64,000 nt of DNA from Chloranthus sessilifolius. Its lineage: Eukaryota > Streptophyta > Magnoliopsida > Chloranthales > Chloranthaceae. Of this stretch, positions 23,341 to 31,472 are shown piece by piece. The notes under the pieces are model-generated. The model saw only the letters and a program-made list of their open reading frames with translations, was not told where the DNA came from and did not search any database. The translations under genes and the position numbers were made by a program. Position 1 is the stretch's first letter. Every line of letters begins with the position of its first letter. Location: contig CM037588.1 of assembly GCA_021018995.1 (NCBI GenBank), positions 83,735,765-83,799,764 of the forward strand, in the 5' to 3' direction.

Positions 23341-23599
23341 AGGTCCAAATTAAAGTGGACTTAGGTTGCCACGTTTGCCAAAATGCATTATGCCTTTCGT
23401 TGGCAAAATATTTACAAAAACCTTATCTCCTATCCGAAAACAGGCATTAAGTCTCTACCAATGAACTGATAATGAAAGATTTACAACATTTAACGCGATC
23501 AAGCTCACCTGAAACTTGACCCGGGTCCTATGAAGATCGCCATAACGCTTTTGACGACTTTGAGCAACTTGTAATTTCTCGTGGATCAACCGAACCGTC

Positions 23600-24645
23600 G
23601 TAATTGTACTGTCCACGATATCAGGTCCCAAAATGAGTCTCGTCGACTTCCTCCCAATTCAAAAGAGATCTACACCGTCTACTATATAAGGCTTCATAGG
23701 GAGCCATATCGATGATAGCCTGATAATTGTTATTGTAGGCAAACTCAATCAGAGGTAAGTGTTGGTCCCATGACTCGTGAAATTCTAACATATAAGCTCG
23801 TAGCATATCCTCTATGATATGGTTTACCCTCTCAGTCTGCCCATCAGTCTGAGGATGGAATGTTGTGCTGAAGTCAAGCCTAGAGGCCATGCCTTCCTAA
23901 AATCTCTGCCATAATTGAGACATATAAAACAGGTCTCTGTCAGACACAATACTCACCGATATATCATGTAGTCTAACAACCTTCTTAAGGTACAGCTCTG
24001 CAAGCTTGTTGGCGGTATACGTAGTGCTATATGGCAGGAAGTGTGCAGATTTCATCAATCTATCCACAATAACCCAAATGACATTATATTTCTTCAACGT
24101 CTTTGGCAACCCTAAAATAAAGTCCATAGAAATGGCCTCCCATTTCCACTCAAGTATCTGCAGAGGTTGCAACAATCCTGCCGGATTCCTATGATTGACT
24201 TTAACCTATTGGCAGACAAAGCATTTGGATATTTAGCAACGTCCTTTTTCAAGCCTCTCCACCAGAAGCCTTTCTTCAAATCATGATATATTTTGGTACT
24301 CCCAGGATGTATAGCATATGCTGACTTATGAACCTCCTCCAAAATAGTGTCTCGCAACTCTGTATTGCTTGGTACACATTTTCGGTCTCGAAACATCAAT
24401 GTTTCATCATCTCTGATGGTGAACTCTGTTGTACTACTACCAATCTTGGCCCGTCTACTGGACAAATTTGTCTCACGTCTACGAATCACATCTCGTCTAA
24501 TAGTCATGAGTGCATCGCCAGTCATTTGTAACTTGCGGATGTTTTCAAATAATGTAGGTAAGATGACGATGGTAGCCATTAAAGCTCCTGAACCTCTAAC
24601 ATCAAACCTCGTGTCGCACAAAGCAAAATCTTCAAGTGCCATCGG
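23600..24645 (-). mobile_element. Integrase region of element E (fossil part)
   Basis: On the minus strand the zinc-binding segment (HKSAYAIHPGSTKIYHDLKK) is near 24310. The catalytic core has WEAISMDFILGLPKTLKKYN near 24140, IVSDRD near 23950 and FHPQTDGQTERVNHIIEDML near 23850. The D and D,x35,E-type motifs (MDF, SDRD, E of TERVN) are recognisable. The part is broken, with a few breaks. Confidence 0.85.
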
Positions 24646-24659
24646 CTTACACGAGCAAT

Positions 24660-25655
24660 GAGATGTGATAACTAAGCATAAGACTATCGATTTAGTATAT
24701 CGGCTACAACATTAGCTTTCCCAGGGTGATACTCGATAGAATAATCGTAATCTTTCATAAATTCCATCCATCGATGTTGCCTCATATTCAATTCCTTCTG
24801 AGTGAACATGTACTTGAGGCTCTTATGATCTCTAAAGATGTCAAAGGTCTCACCATAAAGATAATGTCTCTAGATTTTAAGAGCGAAAATTACTGCTGCT
24901 AACTCGAGGTCATGAGTAGGATAATTTTTCTCGTGATCCTTAAGCTGTCTAGAGCCATAAGCAATGACTCTTATCTTGATTCAGCATGCAACCCAATCCG
25001 CCATACGACACTTCACTATACACTATAAAACCTCCACTGCCTAAAGGCACAACTAGTATTGGTGCTGTAGTTAATCGCTTCTTGAGCTCCTGAAAGCTCT
25101 GCTCGCACTGCTCAGTTCAATCAAACTTAGCATTCTTCCGTGTAAGCTGTGTAAGTGGACCTGAGAGCTTAGAGAAACCCTCTACAAATCGTCGATAGTA
25201 TCCTGCCAAACCAAGAAAACTACGGACTTCAATTACTATCTTTAGTTGCTCCCAATTCACCACGGATTCGATCTTTGCAGAATCGACCATTATACCCTTC
25301 TCAGAGACAACGTAGCCTAAGAAACTAACCTGCTCAAGCCAAAACTCACATTTGTTAAGAGTTGCATACAATTTGTGATCTCTTAAGGTTTGTAGAGCTA
25401 CTCACAAGTGATGCTCATATTCCTCTCGCGTCTTTGAATAGATGAGAATATCATCTATAAAAACTACTACAGACTTATCCAAATGTGGTTTGAATATCCA
25501 ATTCATTAAGTCCATGAATGGCGCGGGTTCGTTCGTCAAACCAAATGGCATTACAAAAAATTCATAGTGTCCATATCGAGTTCTAAACACTGTCTTCTGG
25601 ATATCTTCATATTTAACTCTCAGTTGGTGATAGCCTGATCGCAAATTCACGGGTT
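24660..25655 (-). mobile_element. Reverse transcriptase and RNase H region of element E (fossil part)
   Basis: On the minus strand the RT palm motifs are clear: [17 protein letters not shown] near 25550 and [13 protein letters not shown] near 25450. The connection follows with [20 protein letters not shown] and [20 protein letters not shown] near 25190. RNase H-like sequence follows at about 25.0-24.7 kb. The recognisable part of RT begins at the edge of the hAT-type MITE, and nothing of the element is recognised beyond it. Confidence 0.85.
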
Positions 25656-25661
25656 TCTTAC

Positions 25662-25669
25662 TTCGTAAG
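25662..25669. repeat. Target-site duplication TTCGTAAG of the hAT-type MITE, left copy
   Basis: This 8-bp sequence is repeated exactly at 26094-26101. Eight bases is the hallmark of hAT insertions. Confidence 0.85.
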
Positions 25670-25949
25670 TAGGGCTGTCAATAGGCCGGGGTTTAAGCCT
25701 AGCCTGGTCCGGTCCGGGTTCGGGCCCAATATTTTTGTCATTTAATAAACGGGCCGAGCCGGGCTAGCCTGGATAAGAACCGGGTTCGGGCTGCCAAGTG
25801 TAAGGCTCGGCTCGTTTAATTTAAAGTCCTTTATAAATATTTTTTTTTAACAAAAACTCTAACCGGCCTGGATAGCTAATCAGGCTGGGTTCGGGCTACA
25901 AGATTTAAAAATCGAGCTGAGCCCAGCCCGACCCGATTAGATTCAGGCC

Positions 25950-26037
<88 letters not shown>

Positions 26038-26093
26038 TTTTTTTAAAATGGACCGGTGAAAAACCCGGCCCGGCCGGCCCATTGACAGCCCCA
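25670..26093. mobile_element. hAT-type MITE
   Basis: This non-coding 424-bp element has terminal inverted repeats: TAGGGCTGTCAAT at the left, and ATTGACAGCCCCA at the right, which is TGGGGCTGTCAAT when complemented (12 of 13 identical). It is flanked by the 8-bp duplication TTCGTAAG. The interior is rich in CCGG/GGCC words (CCGGCCCGGCCGGCCC near the right end), as in the widespread plant 'GGGCTGTCAAT' hAT MITE group. An (AT)n run fills its right part. No transposase is present, so it would depend on one supplied in trans. Confidence 0.9.
25954..26033. repeat. (AT)40 microsatellite inside the hAT MITE
   Basis: About 80 bp of uninterrupted alternating AT followed by a T-run. It probably expanded after insertion and is likely variable between individuals. 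Confidence 0.95.
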
Positions 26094-26101
26094 TTCGTAA
26101 G
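26094..26101. repeat. Target-site duplication TTCGTAAG of the hAT-type MITE, right copy
   Basis: Exact match to 25662-25669. Confidence 0.85.
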
Positions 26102-26440
26102 CTTAAATAATCTAAGGATTGTGTAAGATACTTAGATGTGGTTGAAATTTTAAATAAAACCGAATTGCTCACACCAATATAAACAAAATTATTTTCGTTG
26201 TCATGAAGCGCATGGATTGTGCATCTATCAATTTCCACACTAAATTTGTATTGTGACACATGGATAAAAAGGACTCTTTATTTTTTAGATCAGTCACGTG
26301 AATACTATCTATGTCGAATGATTTGAAGACTATGATGGAAAGATCTTTGATGTCAAAGATTGGCAAGAAAATCAATCTTCACCATCTGATTGAATATAAG
26401 CAAAACCTTCATCTGTTTCAGTAGTTGACTCTTCTAAATC
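26102..26440. other. Intergenic DNA before the foldback array
   Basis: No gene is seen. Parts near 26280-26400 (GATGATTTGAAGACTATGATGG, AAGATCTTTGATGTCAAAGATTGG) look like a diverged, inverted relative of 26440-26560, so the tandem foldback array may start here in decayed form. Confidence 0.4.
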
Positions 26441-28025
26441 AGATGATAAAGATCAGTTTTCATGCTAATTTTTGTCCTCAAAGATCTTTACATCACGATC
26501 TTCAAATCATACATCTTAGATAGTGTTCCACATGGTACAAATATCAAAGATAATGAAGTCTTTCTTTTGAATCATGTGTCTCGGTACAAATCTCATGTGC
26601 AAGTTTTAGCTCCCATCACAAAAATAACGAGTACCTTGGTTTGCGTCCATGCAATATCTAAGGGCACTCATGTTGGAAACCCGATGATTGCTTCGAATTA
26701 GACAATCTAGCTTGTTTTTCACCCCAATCTTCCACAAGATGGATCTTGAGACCATGAACGTATTATCGGACGGTTTGTTTTTTATTTCATGTGAACCAAA
26801 TCCCAAAAATAGAGAGAAACTATTTGCACACGAGACAAGATACACATCACACTCAAACGACATTTTTTTGGGGATCTATATCATGTGTAATAAAAATAGA
26901 CCGTTTGATGGTACACTCATGGTCGTGTGACAGATTTGTGTAAAATGAGATAGATCGTCTGATTCAAAGCAATCAATGGGTTTTTAAGGGGTTTCAAACA
27001 AAGGCACCGTCAGAGATTTCTTGGGCGAGAAAAGAGGTATCCAAATAACGAAGTCTTTCTTTTTAACCTTGTGTCCCGATACAAAGTTGGTGTGCTAAGT
27101 TGTAGCTCCCTTTCATTAGAGGGTACCTCAGATTGTGCCCACGGATTCTTTGAAAGCGCCCACGTCCTAGACACTTTGAAAACCATAGATTGCTTCGAAT
27201 TATAGAGATCGTTTTTCACCCGTCTTTCAGACAATAGATCTTGAGATCATGGCGCACCTAGCAGATGATCAATTTTTATTCCATGTGTCACAGATCCCAA
27301 AAAATTGACCCTTGAATCATATGACACTCATCATGCTCAAACGTGAATTTAGGGAAATTTTTTGGATATCTGTGATACATGGAATAAAAAACTGATCGTA
27401 TGATAGGTGCAACATGATCTAAAGATATTTTGTGTTGAAGCTCACGGTGAAACATGGTCTCCATCATCTGATATGAATGAGTGATTTTCAAGGGGTCTGA
27501 GGCGTGGACGCTTTCAGAGAACGTGTGGGCACGAGCAGAGGTACCCTTCATTAAAGTGAGAGAAACCACAATGACTGAACCCAATTTCTCGGAAAGGGTA
27601 CCTCTCCTCGCACCCATGTCATCGCTGAAATCAATCACATTGCATACCCTTAAAAATCATTGATTGCTTCGAATCAGATGATGGAGATCGTATTTCATCC
27701 TGATAATCTATACAATAAATCTTGAGATCATGTCACACCTATTAGATGATCAATTTTTTATTTCCTCTGCATATCCCCAATAAATGGCCTTTGAATCATA
27801 TGGTCAAATTTTTATTCCATTGTCACATATCCCAAAAAAATGTCCCTAAATTCAGGCGTGATGTGTGCCTTATGATTTAAATACTATGTGTCGAATGAAA
27901 TAAAAAATTAACAGTCTCATAGGTTTTACATGATCTCAAGATCTATTTTCTCGAAGATTGGCTCGGATCCACAAGCAATCAATGGTTTGCGACGTGGGCG
28001 ATTGGCGTGGCCGAAGTACCCCTTC
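26440..28025. repeat. Tandem array of three foldback units upstream of the PPR gene
   Basis: Three units of about 320-350 bp lie at roughly 26670-26990, 27170-27490 and 27645-27990, with starts about 475-500 bp apart. Each begins with GATTGCTTCGAATyAGA-type sequence and ends with its complement (TCTGATTCAAAGCAATCAATGG at 26956-26977). Inner arms also pair: TTTTTATTCCATGTGTCACA at 27272 with TGTGATACATGGAATAAAAA at 27371. The spacers between units are also related (GAAGTCTTTCTTTT at 26551 and 27050; GGTACC words near 27110, 27540 and 28016). The last unit runs to about 100 bp before the PPR start codon. The family is unknown to me. Confidence 0.75.
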
Positions 28026-28112
28026 GAAAATCCTTAAAAAGGCGGGAAGCAACGTGTATCAACTTTTCAAAAGAAATAAAAAGTAATTGTTTTAAACTTC
28101 TTCTCTCGCACC

Positions 28113-28121
28113 ATGAGATGA
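28113..28121 (+). promoter_or_regulatory. Two-codon upstream ORF overlapping the PPR start codon
   Basis: ATG AGA TGA begins at 28113 in a good initiation context (A at -3). Its stop shares bases with the PPR ATG at 28118 (ATGAGATGAAG). Such a start-stop overlap could lower translation of the main frame or act through reinitiation. It matters only if the mRNA starts upstream of 28113. Confidence 0.45.
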
Positions 28122-30091
28122 AGCTCTCTCTTTCATCTCTTCTCCACAGTTGCCAAAACCTCAAATCCTTGAAATCAATCCACGCACGCCTGCTAATTGA
28201 GGGCACAATCTCCTTTTCTGATGTTGCCCTCAACAGAATCCTTCGTATTTACGCCCGCCATGGCTCAATAGATTATGCGCGGAAACTGTTCAATGAAATT
28301 CCACAGCCAAACGCTTTTCTGTGGACTGCTTTAATTCATGGCCACGTTGAGAACTGGCTATACGAAGATGCGTTGTTCCTTTTTCGTTTGATGCTGGTAG
28401 AGGCTGTCCCACTCATCAATTTTACTTTCTCTTCAATCCTCAAGGCCTGCTCTCGGCAATCAAGATTAAGAGATGGGGAATCTGTTCATGGGTTCTTTAT
28501 AAAATACGGGCTTGATTCTGATCTGGTGGTTCAGAATTCGGTGCTCAATTTTTACTTGAAATGTGGGGAAGTCAGAATTGCACGCCGTGCATTCGATGAA
28601 ATGCAAGTAAAAGATGTAGTTTCTTGGAATTCCATGATTTCTGGTTATGGAAATATTCAGAAAATTGGTATTGCACGTGAGCTGTTTGATAGAATGCCAG
28701 AGAAGAATGTTGTTTCTTGGACAGCAATGATTTGTGGGTATGTAGCAGTTGGGGACATGCCAGCGGCCCGGTCTTTGTTTGAGAGAGTGCGAAATCGAGA
28801 CCTGGCTGCATGGAATGTGATGATTTCTGGGTACATGGATGTTGGCGATTTTATGGCTGCTGTCCACATTTTCAATGAAATGCCGAAATGGGATATTGGG
28901 TCTTGGAATCTGATTATATCTGGATTCTGTAAAGCCAGAAAATTGGATTCTGCAAGGGACTTTTTTGATAGAATGCCCAAGAGAAGTGTATTTTCTTGGA
29001 CTATTATGGTAGACGGTTACATCAAAGTTGGAGATGTTGAAAACGCCAGGTGTCTATTTGATCAAATGCCTGAGAGGAATCTGGTCTCTTGGTCTACCAT
29101 GATATCTGGCTATGCTAAAAATGGACAACCTAATCAGGCTTTAAAGTTAATTGAGCAGTTCAAAGAAGTTGGCATCGACCCTGATGAGACTTTTATTGTA
29201 GCGATTGTTTCAACATGTGCACAACTGGGCGTTCTTGATACAGCTGAAAAGATACTTCATAAATATGCTCAAAGTGCCAATTTATTAAATCAACGGCTTG
29301 TCACCAGTTTGATAGACATGTATGCAAAGTGTGGGGCCATTGAAAAGGCTTTTCAAGTGTTTGGAAATGCTCATAAAAAGGATTTGGTTTGTTACAGTGC
29401 TATGATAACGGCTTTTGCCAATCATGGTAGGAGCCGAGATGCAATTTATCTTTTTGATCAGATGCTGCAGGAGGATATAAAACCAGATGGGGTCACTTTT
29501 ATCTCTGTGTTGAGTGCTTGCAACCATGGGGGTCTTGTTGATGAGGGCAAGAATTTTTTTAAATTAATGATTGAAATTTTTTTTCTTCAGCCCTCAGAGA
29601 GACACTTTGCTTGCATGGTTGACCTTCTTGGCCGTGCAGGGTTCCTTGAAGAGGCATATGAGCTTATAAAAAAGATGCCTATTGAACCCCATTCGTGTGT
29701 ATGGGGAGCTCTTCTTGCTGCTAGTAGAGTTCACTGCAATGTTGACCTGGCTGAAATTGCAGCCAGGCAGTTATTTGCGATTGAGCCACATAATTCTGGT
29801 AACTACATTCTTCTATCCAACATATATGCTGCTGCTGACCGGTGGGATGATGTTACTGAAGTCAGGTTAATGATAAGAGAGCGTGGGGTGAAGAAAAATC
29901 GAGGGTCTAGTTGGATAGAATTGGATGGTGTAGTTCATGAGTTTGTTATGGGGAACATTGCTCATGTAGATTCAATTAGCATCTATGTAGTCTTGAATTT
30001 GCTCTTCAAAGATATGGAATATGTTGGGTACTTAGAGAGTCAATTTCCTCATTCAATGGGGGTGAGGTACGAGAGTATAATTAATTCTTAG
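28118..30091 (+). CDS. PLS-class pentatricopeptide repeat protein, E/E+ subgroup
   Basis: This is an intronless frame of 657 codons starting at ATG 28118, the only in-frame ATG near the N-terminus. The open frame continues upstream to 28007 but without an ATG. After a short Ser/Leu-rich start (MKLSLSSLLHSCQNLKSLKS) come PPR motifs over about residues 30-520, with typical repeats such as KDVVSWNSMISGYG and KNVVSWTAMICGYV. The E motif follows at about 525-600 (VWGALLAASRVHCNVDLAE, then NYILLSNIYAAADRWDDV and GVKKNRGSSWIE). An E+-like part (VVHEFVMGNIAHVD) comes next and there is no DYW domain. Proteins of this class bind organelle RNA, one base per repeat, and usually direct C-to-U editing, with the deaminase supplied by a DYW partner. 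The frame is uninterrupted and looks functional. Target organelle and site cannot be read by eye. AATAAA lies at 30141. The 5' flank is the foldback array. Confidence 0.95.
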   Translation: MKLSLSSLLHSCQNLKSLKSIHARLLIEGTISFSDVALNRILRIYARHGSIDYARKLFNEIPQPNAFLWTALIHGHVENWLYEDALFLFRLMLVEAVPLINFTFSSILKACSRQSRLRDGESVHGFFIKYGLDSDLVVQNSVLNFYLKCGEVRIARRAFDEMQVKDVVSWNSMISGYGNIQKIGIARELFDRMPEKNVVSWTAMICGYVAVGDMPAARSLFERVRNRDLAAWNVMISGYMDVGDFMAAVHIFNEMPKWDIGSWNLIISGFCKARKLDSARDFFDRMPKRSVFSWTIMVDGYIKVGDVENARCLFDQMPERNLVSWSTMISGYAKNGQPNQALKLIEQFKEVGIDPDETFIVAIVSTCAQLGVLDTAEKILHKYAQSANLLNQRLVTSLIDMYAKCGAIEKAFQVFGNAHKKDLVCYSAMITAFANHGRSRDAIYLFDQMLQEDIKPDGVTFISVLSACNHGGLVDEGKNFFKLMIEIFFLQPSERHFACMVDLLGRAGFLEEAYELIKKMPIEPHSCVWGALLAASRVHCNVDLAEIAARQLFAIEPHNSGNYILLSNIYAAADRWDDVTEVRLMIRERGVKKNRGSSWIELDGVVHEFVMGNIAHVDSISIYVVLNLLFKDMEYVGYLESQFPHSMGVRYESIINS

Positions 30092-30479
30092 TAGAGGGTA
30101 ATTTACCATGTGTGCATGATTTGCTTTTGAAACTTTTTCAAATAAATTTTTTTTGTTGGTGGGCGTTACATCTATGTCAGATAGAACCTGAGAGAGGCTG
30201 TCAAAGTTTTTAAAGAACTTTCGATGAATCCATGATGTTACTAGTGACATGGATTTCATCTGGAATAACATTACATCCATGCCAATATTATTAACACACA
30301 GTTTTGTCATTTGATTGTGTTTTTTTTTTTATCATTTTTGTTCCACGTTCATTTGTTTTTTCATAATGGTTTTGTCCCAATAGCTCTTTACAAACTCCAG
30401 CAGTCATTTCAAATGGATCGAAGGAGATAGACAGAAATGTTAAATCATCCCTTTAAATACTTCGTTTATATCATTTAAA
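30092..30479 (+). other. PPR 3' untranslated region and flank
   Basis: T-rich sequence with AATAAA at 30141-30146, a likely poly(A) signal about 50 bp after the stop. A long T-run lies at 30321-30331. No other feature is seen before the MITE. Confidence 0.5.
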
Positions 30480-30488
30480 TAATTCCTT
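30480..30488. repeat. 9-bp target-site duplication TAATTCCTT, left
   Basis: Matches 31183-31191 exactly and flanks the long-TIR MITE. Nine bases is the Mutator-superfamily length. Confidence 0.85.
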
Positions 30489-30921
30489 GGGAAAATTTCA
30501 AAATAACTCCTGAACTTACACCCCGTCATGAACTTACACCCCGTCATCAATAACACACATAAACTTTTGATAATATCAAATAGGCACCCAAAGTACACTT
30601 AAGTTCATCAACTAAATCCCTATCGTCACCACCGTTAATGGCTGAACGGAAAATGCTGAGTTGGTATACAGTTCAGCAAAATAGCATTTGTGGCACCCAA
30701 TGTGATGTGGACTTAGCTTTGGAAAAATTTCAAAATAACTCTTAAACTTTTACCCCGTCATCAATAACGCACTTAAACGTTAGGTATCAGCACGCTATTT
30801 TGTTGAATTGTATGCCGGCTCAGCGTTTTCCGTTCAATCATTAACGGAAGGTGACGATAGGGGTTTTGTTGATGAACTTAAGTGTACTTTGGGTGCCTAT
30901 TTGATTTTAAAGTGTGTTATT

Positions 30922-30935
30922 GATAATGGGGTGAA
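30922..30935. repeat. 14-bp SINE target-site duplication, left copy
   Basis: GATAATGGGGTGAA is found exactly again at 31141-31154, after the SINE poly(A). A duplication of 14 bp with a 3' A-tail is the signature of LINE-machinery retroposition. Confidence 0.9.
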
Positions 30936-31140
30936 CCTCAAGGGGTTAGGTGAGTTGGCCAGGTACCTGCTTCCAAAAGCAGGAGACTTGAGTTCGAATC
31001 CCCTCCCCCCCTTGAGGCCACCCTAGGGATTTATATCCTGTGCTGACCCCGCATGTGTTGAATTTGGGGTGCACATATGCCCCTGAGATTAGGCGGGTGC
31101 TCTAAGAGGCCCAGACACCCAAGTTGTCAAAAAAAAAAAA
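30936..31140 (+). mobile_element. tRNA-derived SINE (~205 bp)
   Basis: The element starts CCTCAAGGGGTTAGG. It has a box A-like segment near 30945-30960 (GTTAGGTGAGTTGGCC) and a box B at 30991-31001 (AGTTCGAATCC), the RNA polymerase III promoter pair of tRNA genes. It ends in a pure A-tail of 12 bases and has exact 14-bp duplications. The exact duplications and clean tail suggest a fairly recent insertion. It lies inside the Mutator-like MITE and is therefore younger than it. Confidence 0.9.
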
Positions 31141-31182
31141 GATAATGGGGTGAAAGTTCTGGGATTATTTTGGAATTTTCCC

Positions 31183-31191
31183 TAATTCCTT
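31183..31191. repeat. 9-bp target-site duplication TAATTCCTT, right
   Basis: Exact match to 30480-30488. Confidence 0.85.
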
Positions 31192-31467
31192 TTAGGTACG
31201 AACATATTTGAATTGGTGTTACTTCAGGGGCTACAATCATTTAAGCTAAACAATCTTTAATCATTCTAAAAGCACTCAGTTTGTTGTACGCTATGATAGC
31301 AAATAATGGTTTATAAATTTGTTCCTCGAATCGATATTCAATGTATAATTTTTTTATTTATTTATGTGCTTGATAAGCAGCAACGAGGTTGGTGGGTCCC
31401 CACCTCCTCATATAAAGGGAAATATATACAAGGAAAATAAGATCATCTTCCATAGGTGGAGTAACAT

Positions 31468-31472
31468 GTTAA
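31468..31472. repeat. Target-site duplication GTTAA, left of element C
   Basis: Matches 56730-56734, 25 kb away, directly outside the other LTR. It fixes the outer ends of element C. The ~275 bp between 31192 and here hold no recognisable feature. Confidence 0.85.

Larger units (their letters stand above)
18290..25655 (-). mobile_element. Element E: Tekay/Del chromovirus, 3' part (fossil)
   Basis: This is a minus-strand Ty3/gypsy element. Reading leftward from 25.65 kb the order is reverse transcriptase, RNase H, integrase, chromodomain, a third-ORF region, polypurine tract and one LTR (20925 down to about 18290). Protease, gag and the 5' LTR are not present in the window. The chromodomain and the ILDRKEQ.LR..IPLV motif place it in the Tekay/Del clade. 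It is broken, with several breaks spread over pol. The third-ORF region between pol and the LTR is unusual for this clade. With one LTR only, an age cannot be estimated. Confidence 0.82.
30489..31182. mobile_element. Mutator-like foldback MITE, interrupted by a SINE
   Basis: The ends are long inverted repeats: GGGAAAATTTCAAAATAACT at the left and the complement of GGGAAAATTCCAAAATAATC at the right. Pairing continues for about 200 bp, for example CACCCAAAGTACACTTAAGT near 30594 with ACTTAAGTGTACTTTGGGTG near 30877. A 9-bp duplication TAATTCCTT flanks it. A partial extra copy of the left arm is present near 30720-30780. Without the inserted SINE and one copy of its duplication the element is about 475 bp. 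No transposase is encoded. Confidence 0.88.

Noticed and set aside
28007-28117. Upstream extension of the PPR frame by 37 codons
   Set aside because: The open frame continues but has no ATG, and the sequence belongs partly to the foldback/spacer repeat. The ATG at 28118 fits the usual N-terminus of the family.
28466-28980. Open frames on the minus strand across the PPR gene
   Set aside because: They are antisense shadows of the repetitive PPR coding sequence and show no domain.
30985-31005. Possible tRNA gene from the TTCGAATCC box
   Set aside because: No cloverleaf can be drawn; the poly(A) tail and 14-bp duplications show that it is a SINE.
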